The notes under the pieces are model-generated. The model saw only the letters and a list, made by a program, of their open reading frames with translations, made no database searches and was not told the DNA's origin. DNA of 27,688 nucleotides, taken from JAVKSL01 sp039583695 (lineage in GTDB: Bacteria; Actinomycetota; Acidimicrobiia; Acidimicrobiales; JAJPHD01). Positions within the stretch are counted from its first letter, which is position 1. Every line of letters starts with the position of its first letter. A program made the translations under genes and the position numbers. Of the stretch, positions 22,460 to 27,688 are shown piece after piece. The stretch lies in contig JAVKSL010000036.1 of the NCBI GenBank assembly GCA_039583695.1, positions 1 through 27,688 of the forward strand. Direction: 5' to 3'.

Positions 22460-23818
22460 GTGGCTCAGCGAACAGGCCGGGCCACCTCGGCAAGGCTCAC
22501 GGCGTCGGAGCTGGCCCGCTCGGAGCTGGCCGATCCACACGATCGCCCGCGGCCCCTGGTCGAGCTCTGCCGTATCCACGTCCCTATGGCTTGGCGGACA
22601 GCATTGGCCATCACCGCCGATCCTGCCGAGGCAACTGATGCGGTTACGCGAGCCTTCACCCAGATCCTGTCAGCCGGAGCACCAGGTGAGACGGCCGCCA
22701 CTCCGGTCACAGGCGCCACGGCCCTACGACCCCAGCTCCTGGCGGCAACCCGAGAGGCAGCCGTAAGAGCCATGCGCCGCTCCGGCGCCACCCGGGCCCG
22801 CCCCGCCCAAACCCGCCCCGCCCAGGCCGAGGAGCCCAGCCGGGTGACCGACGCCTTTCGCCGGCTCCCAGAGCGCTGGCGAACGGTGCTATGGCTGGTG
22901 GAGGTGGAGCGCATCCCCGCCGGTGAGGCCGCTCGGATCATCGGCGTCCCACCCGAGGACATTGCAGCCCTCACCGCAAAGGCCTGGGCCGGGCTGGCGG
23001 AGGCGAGCATCGGCTCCGGACGTGACGCCCCGACACCGGTAAGCCCAGCGTGTCCCACCCGGGGACACCTGGTCGAGTGCTTCAGTGGCAACCTACCAGC
23101 GGGCCAGCGCACCGAGATGCGGGCTCACCTGGGCACCTGCGCCTCTTGCGCCGGTTACCAGACCCAGTTGGAGGCACTTGGCACCACCTTGCGCCAAGTG
23201 GTGATGCCCCTGCCCGAAGGGCTCTTGGCTGCCGCGACCGCAGCCGCTCCACCCACGAAGCCACCCAGCCCCCAAGCCAGCCCCCGGACCTCGAGCAATG
23301 CTGGAAAGCCGCTGGTCCGTGCTTGGCTGGCCGCCCTGGGCCTCGCCATCATCGGGGTCGCAGTCCTGGATCAGTCCTCGACTCCCCTGCCGCCAGCGTC
23401 GCCTCACGTCACGCCGGTCCTACCCCAGGCCTCGCCGACCCAGGTCCTTTCCTCAAATCCTGGCGCGCAGCCGTCGACAATCACCCCCAGCCAGCAGCAC
23501 CCGTCGGCAGCCGTGACCAACCAGGGTGCCTTGCCAACACGCACCACTGACCCCGCGACTGCCACACGGTCTGACCACCAGACCGGCACTGGGGTATCGT
23601 CGTCGAAGCCGCCAGGCGCGACAGCACCGTCCGGTGGCACCCCACAAGCATCCGGGGGCGGGACATCGGGCGCGCCAGTTCTGGTGCTGCCCCCGGCCGC
23701 CACCCCACAGCTGGTGGCCGTGGACACCGGAGTGCTGGGAATCCCCGTGGCCCTCAACGTGGGCACGTGTACTGGGCTGCAGCTCGGCCCACTGACCCTG
23801 GGCTGCTCCTCGCCCTGA
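22424..23818 (+). CDS. ECF sigma factor fused to a membrane-bound zinc-finger anti-sigma domain
   Basis: A single 464-residue protein starting at GTG 22424 (G-rich ribosome binding site 4-7 bases upstream). Residues about 43-85 resemble sigma region 2 and about 141-195 sigma region 4 ('AFRRLPERWRTVLWLVEVE', then 'AGEAARIIGVPPEDIAALTA'). Residues 215-255 form a zinc-finger anti-sigma domain with H235-x3-C239-x2-C242. One membrane segment spans about 298-315, followed by about 120 Ser/Thr/Pro-rich residues and a small C-terminal segment with Cys449 and Cys461. It should bind RNA polymerase while tethered to the membrane, with a sensor outside. Similar actinobacterial ECF groups with long C-terminal extensions are known. 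Region 2 is rather divergent. Two in-frame duplications lie in it. Confidence 0.85.
   Translation: MPTQQQVPTQRQVAQRTGRATSARLTASELARSELADPHDRPRPLVELCRIHVPMAWRTALAITADPAEATDAVTRAFTQILSAGAPGETAATPVTGATALRPQLLAATREAAVRAMRRSGATRARPAQTRPAQAEEPSRVTDAFRRLPERWRTVLWLVEVERIPAGEAARIIGVPPEDIAALTAKAWAGLAEASIGSGRDAPTPVSPACPTRGHLVECFSGNLPAGQRTEMRAHLGTCASCAGYQTQLEALGTTLRQVVMPLPEGLLAAATAAAPPTKPPSPQASPRTSSNAGKPLVRAWLAALGLAIIGVAVLDQSSTPLPPASPHVTPVLPQASPTQVLSSNPGAQPSTITPSQQHPSAAVTNQGALPTRTTDPATATRSDHQTGTGVSSSKPPGATAPSGGTPQASGGGTSGAPVLVLPPAATPQLVAVDTGVLGIPVALNVGTCTGLQLGPLTLGCSSP
22797..22826 (+). repeat. 15-bp duplication in the linker between sigma regions 2 and 4
   Basis: Two copies beginning CCCGCCCCGCCCA (22797-22811 and 22812-22826) differ at their last two bases. 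They encode the RPAQT and RPAQA pentapeptides in the expected flexible linker between regions 2 and 4. Confidence 0.8.
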
Positions 23819-23838
23819 CCACGGGCGGGCGGCCCCCC

Positions 23839-24042
23839 TTAGGTCGCGGGGCGGACGTTGGCGGCTTGCAGTCCCTTGTTGCCCTCCTGAATCTCGAACT
23901 CGACCAGCTGACCCTCTTCAAGGCTGCGATAGCCGTTCATCTGAATCGCGCTGAAGTGCACGAACACATCAGCGCCCTCTGCCTGGGAGATGAAGCCGTA
24001 GCCCTTCTCCGAGTTGAACCACTTCACGGTACCGGTCGCCAC
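23839..24042 (-). CDS. cspA: Cold-shock protein
   Basis: A 67-residue single-domain RNA/DNA-binding protein that unwinds RNA secondary structure. The start is GTG 24042, with AGGGGG nine bases upstream. The start MATGTVKWFNSEKGYGFI contains RNP1 (KGYGFI) and 'VFVHFSAI' contains RNP2. The end 'GNKGLQAANVRP' is typical of actinobacterial CspA. It is convergent with the sigma fusion gene (20 bp between stops) and downstream of cysS on the same strand, but has a good promoter of its own and a leader of about 70 bases. Confidence 0.96.
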   Translation of the reverse strand: MATGTVKWFNSEKGYGFISQAEGADVFVHFSAIQMNGYRSLEEGQLVEFEIQEGNKGLQAANVRPAT

Positions 24043-24079
24043 GTCGGCGAACCCCCTTCTCGGTCTGACCCCAACATGA

Positions 24080-24111
24080 GAGGGGCACTGCGGACCCGGA
24101 GGCCTCCCCTC
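24080..24111. repeat. Nested inverted repeats in the cspA leader
   Basis: GAGGGG (24080-24085) pairs with CCCCTC (24106-24111), and the perfect palindrome GGAGGCCTCC (24098-24107) lies within. In the cspA leader they could form alternative hairpins, as cold-shock leaders often do. There is no U-run, so a terminator for cysS is unlikely. Confidence 0.35.
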
Positions 24112-24119
24112 AGTATCGG

Positions 24120-24149
24120 ACGATAGCAGGACAAAACGCCCCCTGTCTA
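24120..24149 (-). promoter_or_regulatory. Candidate cspA promoter
   Basis: Read on the minus strand: -35 TAGACA (24144-24149, overlapping the cysS stop codon), 18-bp spacer, -10 TATCGT (24120-24125). The -35 matches the consensus at five of six positions. The predicted leader is about 70 bases. Confidence 0.55.
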
Positions 24150-25523
24150 ACCGGAGCCCGAGACACGCCTAATCTTGGTGCCCGAAGCGGTGTCCTCGAC
24201 CACCCAACCCCTCGCCACCAGCTGGTCCCGCAAGGCATCGGCCCCGGCAAAGTCCCGCGCAGAGCGGGCCTCGTCCCGCCGCCGCACCAGCTCAGCGGCC
24301 CCCCCGTCCACGGCATCGGTGCCACGCAGCTCCAGCCCGATCACCTGGCAGGCCTCGACCACCGTCGCCACCAAAGCGCGCCCCTGGTCCGGGTCCCGGC
24401 GATCGAAGGCCACGTTGGCGGCCCGCGCCAGCTCGAAGATCCCGGCAGTGGCGGCCGGGGTGTCGAGGTCGTCGTCCATCGCCACCGCGAAGCGTGAGAG
24501 GGCATGGGGGTCCGGCGGGACCGAGGATATTTTTCCGGAATATTCTCCTGCGCGCCGGGCCACAGTGTCCAGCCGATCCAGTGCGCGCTCCGCGTCGGCG
24601 ATCGTGTCAGGGCTCACCACCAGGGGCGAGCGGTAGTGCGAGCGTGCCACGATGAGGCGGTAGGCCCGGGGATCGGTGCGGGAAAGCAGGTCGGTGAGGG
24701 AGCTGTAGTTCCTCAGCGACTTGGACATCTTCTCCCCCGAGGCGTCCACGACCCAGCCGTTGTGGCACCAGTGGCGGGCGAATGGGTGGCTGAGGGCGAC
24801 CGCTTGGGCCCGCTCGTTCTCGTGGTGGGGGAAGGCCAGGTCGGCCCCCCCGCCGTGCAGATCGAAGTCGGCTCCGAGCAGGTCCAGCGCCATGGCCACG
24901 CACTCGGTGTGCCAACCCGGGCGCCCCGCGCCGAATGGCGAGGGCCAGGAAGGCTCGTCGGGCTTGGCCAGCTTCCACAGGGCAAAGTCGAGGGGTGAGC
25001 GCTTCTCCTCGGTGGCGCTGACCCTGGCGCCCGCCCTGAGGGAGTCGAGTGGCTGGCGGGCGAGCAGGCCATATCCACCAACGGTGGAGACCTCCAGGTA
25101 GACGCCATCGGAGGTCGTGTATGCGTGGCCGGCGCTCACGAGGCGCTCCACCAGGTCCAGCATCTGGGGGATGTAGTCGGTGGCGCGGGGGGTGTGGGTT
25201 GGCGCCTTGACGCCGAGGGCGGCCATGGCACCGAACCATGCCTCCTCGTAGTGGCGCGCCACCTCGCCGGTGGAGGTGCCCTCCTCCATGGCCCGGGCGA
25301 TGATCTTGTCGTCCACGTCGGTGATGTTGGACACGTAGGTGACCTCGAGGCCGCTCCACTCCAGGTAGCGGCGCAGGATGTCAAAGACCAGGGTGAACCG
25401 GCCGTGGCCCAGATGCGGCACGTCGTAGACCGTCGGCCCGCAGACGTACATGGAGACCTTGCCTGCCACGATGGGTTCGAGCTCGACGGCTGTCCCGGCG
25501 GCGGTGTCGTAAAGGCGCAGCAC
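24147..25523 (-). CDS. cysS: Cysteinyl-tRNA synthetase
   Basis: A class I aminoacyl-tRNA synthetase charging tRNA-Cys. I chose GTG 25523, giving VLRLYDTAAG, where the family normally begins, and 458 residues; the open frame extends to 25571 but would overlap the valS start. The HIGH-type motif is PHLGH (36-40) in 'VCGPTVYDVPHLGHGRF'. Cys28, the Cys in 'GWHTECVAM' and His/Glu of 'AFPHHENERAQ' are the zinc ligands. KMSKS is at 265-269. The mycothiol enzyme MshC is related, but 'GPTVYD' and the C-terminal tRNA-binding part ('RDEARSARDFAGADALRDQL') fit CysS. It is head-to-head with valS, with only 19 bp between start codons. Confidence 0.94.
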   Translation of the reverse strand: MLRLYDTAAGTAVELEPIVAGKVSMYVCGPTVYDVPHLGHGRFTLVFDILRRYLEWSGLEVTYVSNITDVDDKIIARAMEEGTSTGEVARHYEEAWFGAMAALGVKAPTHTPRATDYIPQMLDLVERLVSAGHAYTTSDGVYLEVSTVGGYGLLARQPLDSLRAGARVSATEEKRSPLDFALWKLAKPDEPSWPSPFGAGRPGWHTECVAMALDLLGADFDLHGGGADLAFPHHENERAQAVALSHPFARHWCHNGWVVDASGEKMSKSLRNYSSLTDLLSRTDPRAYRLIVARSHYRSPLVVSPDTIADAERALDRLDTVARRAGEYSGKISSVPPDPHALSRFAVAMDDDLDTPAATAGIFELARAANVAFDRRDPDQGRALVATVVEACQVIGLELRGTDAVDGGAAELVRRRDEARSARDFAGADALRDQLVARGWVVEDTASGTKIRRVSGSG

Positions 25524-25542
25524 ACAGGTACGGTACTTGCCG

Positions 25543-27688
25543 ATGACGCCCACCGTCCCGGACAAGCCCACCCTCGACGGCCTGGAGGCCAGATGGTCCG
25601 CCCGCTGGGAGGCCGATGGGACCTACCGCTTCGATGCCCGCCGGGGGCGAGGCGAGGTGTTCTCCATCGACACGCCGCCGCCGACGGTGAGCGGCTCCCT
25701 GCACATCGGGCACGTGTTCTCATATACCCACACCGATGCGGTGGCCCGCTACCGGCGCATGCGCGGCTTCGAGGTCTTCTACCCGATGGGCTGGGACGAC
25801 AACGGGCTACCCACCGAGCGCCGGGTGCAGAACTACTACGGGGTGCGCTGCGACCCGAGCCTGCCGTACGAGTTGGGGTTGGTGGCCCCGGCGGCCGGTG
25901 GGGTGGCCGGCACGGCTGGGCAGGTCCCAGTCTCCCGGCCCAACTTCGTGGAGCTGTGCCTGGAGCTGTCTCGCGCAGATGAAGCGGCTTTTGAGACGGT
26001 TTGGCGGCAGCTGGGCCTGTCGGTTGACTGGTCCCGGACCTACACGACGATCGGGGAGGCCGCCCGTCGTGCGGCGCAGCGGAGCTTCTTGCGCCTGCTG
26101 GGGAGGGGGGAGGCGTACCAGGCGGAATCCCCCACCCTGTGGGACGTGGACTACCAGAGCGCCGTGGCCCAGGCAGAGCTGGAGGAGCGCGAGGTGGCGG
26201 GGGCGTACCACCGGGTGCGATTTTCAGAGCCCGGTGGGGAGTCGGTCGAGATAGAGACGACCCGGCCGGAGCTGCTGGCTGCCTGCGTGGCACTGGTGGC
26301 CCACCCCTCGGACGCCCGGTATGCGGGGTTGTTCGGACAGTCGGTGCGCACTCCGCTGTTCAGCGTCAGGGTCCCCGTGCTGGCGCATCCTCTGGCCGAT
26401 CCGGAGAAGGGGTCGGGGATCGCCATGGTTTGCACCTTTGGGGACACCACGGACGTGGTGTGGTGGCGGGAGCTGGGGCTGGCGATGCGGGTGGTGCTGG
26501 GGCGTGACGGGCGGCTGCTGCCGATCGTGTGGGGGTCGCCCGGTTGGGAGTCAGAGGATCCTTCGGGTGCCCAGGCGGCCTGGGAGGGGCTGGTCGGCCT
26601 GACAGTCAAGCGGGCTCGAGAGGCTATCGTCGGCCTGCTGGCTGGGTCGGGAGACCTGGTGGGCGAGCCCCGCGCGATCCTGCACCCGGTCAAGTTCTAC
26701 GAGAAGGGCGATCGGCCGCTGGAGGTGGTGGCAAGCCGCCAATGGTTCATCAGGACGCTGGCTCACCGGGAGGCGCTGCTGATCCGGGGGGAGGAGCTGG
26801 CCTGGCACCCCGCCTTCATGGGCGCCCGGTATCGGAGCTGGGTGGAGGGGCTCAACGGGGACTGGAACATCAGCCGCCAGCGCTACTTCGGCGTCCCGTT
26901 CCCGCTGTGGTACCCGGTGGGGTCGGACGGGGAGGTGGACTGGTCGGCGCCCATCTCGGCGACCGAGTCGGCCCTGCCGGTGGACCCTTCGACCGAGGTT
27001 CCGATGGGGTTCACCGCAGAGCAGCGGGGGGCGCCGGGTGGCTTCGTGGCCGAGCCCGACGTGATGGACACCTGGGCGACCAGCTCGCTCACCCCCCAGA
27101 TCGCGGGTGGCTGGGAGGACGACGCAGACCTGTTCGGCCGGGTGTTCCCGATGGACCTGCGCCCGCAGGGCCAGGACATCATCCGGACCTGGCTTTTTGC
27201 GACGGTGGTGCGGTCTCACCTGGAGCACGGGTGCCTTCCCTGGTCCGACGCAGCGATCTCGGGGTTCATCGTGGACCCGGAACGTAAGAAGATGTCCAAG
27301 TCGAAGGGCAACGTGGTGACTCCTGCAGCTTTGTTGGAGACCTACGGCTCGGACGCGGTGCGCTACTGGGCCGCCAGCGGCCGGCCCGGGATGGACGCCA
27401 CCTACGACGAGGGTCAGATGAAGATTGGCCGGCGCCTGGCCATCAAGCTGCTGAACGCGTCGCGCTTCGTGCTCTCGCTGGCGGCAGCCGGGGCTGGTTC
27501 GGGCGAGGCGGGGGCTGCTGGGGCTGCTGGGGCTGGTTCGGGGGCTGCTGGGGCGGGTTCGGGGGCTGCTGGGGCGGGTTCGGGCGAGGCGGGGGCTGCT
27601 GGGGCTGGTTCGGGCGAGGCGGGGGCTGCTGGGGCTGCTGGGGCGGGTTCGGGGGCTGCTGGGGCGGGTTCGGGCGAGGCGGGGGCTG
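25543..27688 (+). CDS. valS: Valyl-tRNA synthetase (3' end outside window)
   Basis: A class I synthetase charging tRNA-Val. The frame is open from ATG 25543 to the end of the window (715 codons), so the end is missing. The start 'KPTLDGLEARWSARWEADG' is typical. HIGH is at 54-57 ('SGSLHIGHVFSYTHTD'), followed by 'FYPMGWDDNGLPTERRVQ'. The editing domain includes 'IETTRPELLAACVALVAHP'. 'GDWNISRQRYFGVPFPLWY' and 'DVMDTWATSSLTPQI' follow. KMSKS is at 583-587. The anticodon-binding domain starts at 'KIGRRLAIKLLNASRFVL' but is interrupted from about residue 650 by a GAAGAGS-type repeat that continues to the window edge. I cannot see whether the domain resumes. Confidence 0.93.
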   Translation, partial: MTPTVPDKPTLDGLEARWSARWEADGTYRFDARRGRGEVFSIDTPPPTVSGSLHIGHVFSYTHTDAVARYRRMRGFEVFYPMGWDDNGLPTERRVQNYYGVRCDPSLPYELGLVAPAAGGVAGTAGQVPVSRPNFVELCLELSRADEAAFETVWRQLGLSVDWSRTYTTIGEAARRAAQRSFLRLLGRGEAYQAESPTLWDVDYQSAVAQAELEEREVAGAYHRVRFSEPGGESVEIETTRPELLAACVALVAHPSDARYAGLFGQSVRTPLFSVRVPVLAHPLADPEKGSGIAMVCTFGDTTDVVWWRELGLAMRVVLGRDGRLLPIVWGSPGWESEDPSGAQAAWEGLVGLTVKRAREAIVGLLAGSGDLVGEPRAILHPVKFYEKGDRPLEVVASRQWFIRTLAHREALLIRGEELAWHPAFMGARYRSWVEGLNGDWNISRQRYFGVPFPLWYPVGSDGEVDWSAPISATESALPVDPSTEVPMGFTAEQRGAPGGFVAEPDVMDTWATSSLTPQIAGGWEDDADLFGRVFPMDLRPQGQDIIRTWLFATVVRSHLEHGCLPWSDAAISGFIVDPERKKMSKSKGNVVTPAALLETYGSDAVRYWAASGRPGMDATYDEGQMKIGRRLAIKLLNASRFVLSLAAAGAGSGEAGAAGAAGAGSGAAGAGSGAAGAGSGEAGAAGAGSGEAGAAGAAGAGSGAAGAGSGEAGA
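27490..27688 (+). repeat. In-frame Gly/Ala/Ser tandem repeat in valS, running off the window
   Basis: About 200 bp of near-identical units, mainly a 21-bp unit encoding GAAGAGS, mixed with versions carrying an added GEA (GGCGAGGCG). All are in the valS frame, with no stop. The window ends inside the array, so the copy number is unknown; the array may have stopped the assembly. Confidence 0.93.

Noticed and set aside
24147..25523. MshC (mycothiol ligase) instead of CysS
   Set aside because: The GPTVYD signature, full zinc-ligand set and the C-terminal tRNA-binding region favour CysS.
1..27688. tRNA or rRNA genes
   Set aside because: I found no cloverleaf with a GGTTCGA-type arm or rRNA signature in the gaps between genes.

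Overview
This 27.7-kb window comes from a G+C-rich bacterium, most likely an actinobacterium, possibly an uncultured member of the Acidimicrobiia. The assignment is an inference. It rests on an Mrp/ApbC protein of the actinobacterial type (no C-terminal CxxC), an ECF sigma factor fused to a zinc-finger anti-sigma domain, frequent GTG/TTG starts, and System I (Ccm) cytochrome c maturation, which most cultured actinobacteria lack. The left edge cuts a LysR-family gene. The right edge cuts valS inside a tandem repeat, and a 100-N assembly gap lies inside another tandem repeat.

Layout. 1-2.3 kb: end of a LysR-type regulator, then a convergent phosphoesterase-family lipoprotein gene preceded by four 11-bp direct repeats that resemble a PHO box. 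2.6-8.6 kb: gltB-gltD (glutamate synthase). 8.7-9.9 kb: an HpnB-like family 2 glycosyltransferase. 10.0-13.2 kb: an iron-sulfur module made of mrp, a divergent SufR-like regulator with candidate Fe-S cysteines, and a cysteine desulfurase. A near-perfect inverted repeat lies between the divergent pair. 13.2-15.4 kb: an FtsH-like protease with only one membrane segment, then msrB. 15.6-21.3 kb (minus strand): a tightly coupled ccmC-D-E-F-G-H-I operon without ccmA/ccmB. 21.3-22.3 kb: gmd. 22.4-23.8 kb: a one-protein ECF sigma/anti-sigma fusion. 23.8-25.5 kb: cspA and cysS. 25.5 kb to the end: valS, head-to-head with cysS.

The most unusual signal cuts across gene families. At least seven short tandem duplications or arrays (units of 15, 18, 18, 18, 21, about 21 and 24 bp, all multiples of three) lie inside six unrelated protein-coding genes: the phosphoesterase, the HpnB-like transferase, ccmI, ccmF, the sigma fusion (two) and valS. 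I found no such array between genes. The copies keep the reading frame and create low-complexity inserts in linkers, tails or domain edges of otherwise conserved housekeeping proteins. The assembly gap and the window end both fall in such arrays, so true copy numbers are unknown. This suggests genome-wide in-frame minisatellite expansion, which could produce protein-length variation without frameshifts.

How the genes work together: glutamate synthase, cysteine desulfurase, Mrp and the SufR-like regulator concern nitrogen assimilation and Fe-S supply (GltBD itself carries Fe-S clusters). The ccm operon matures c-type cytochromes. MsrB and the FtsH-like protease are quality-control functions. 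cysS, valS and cspA are translation-related.
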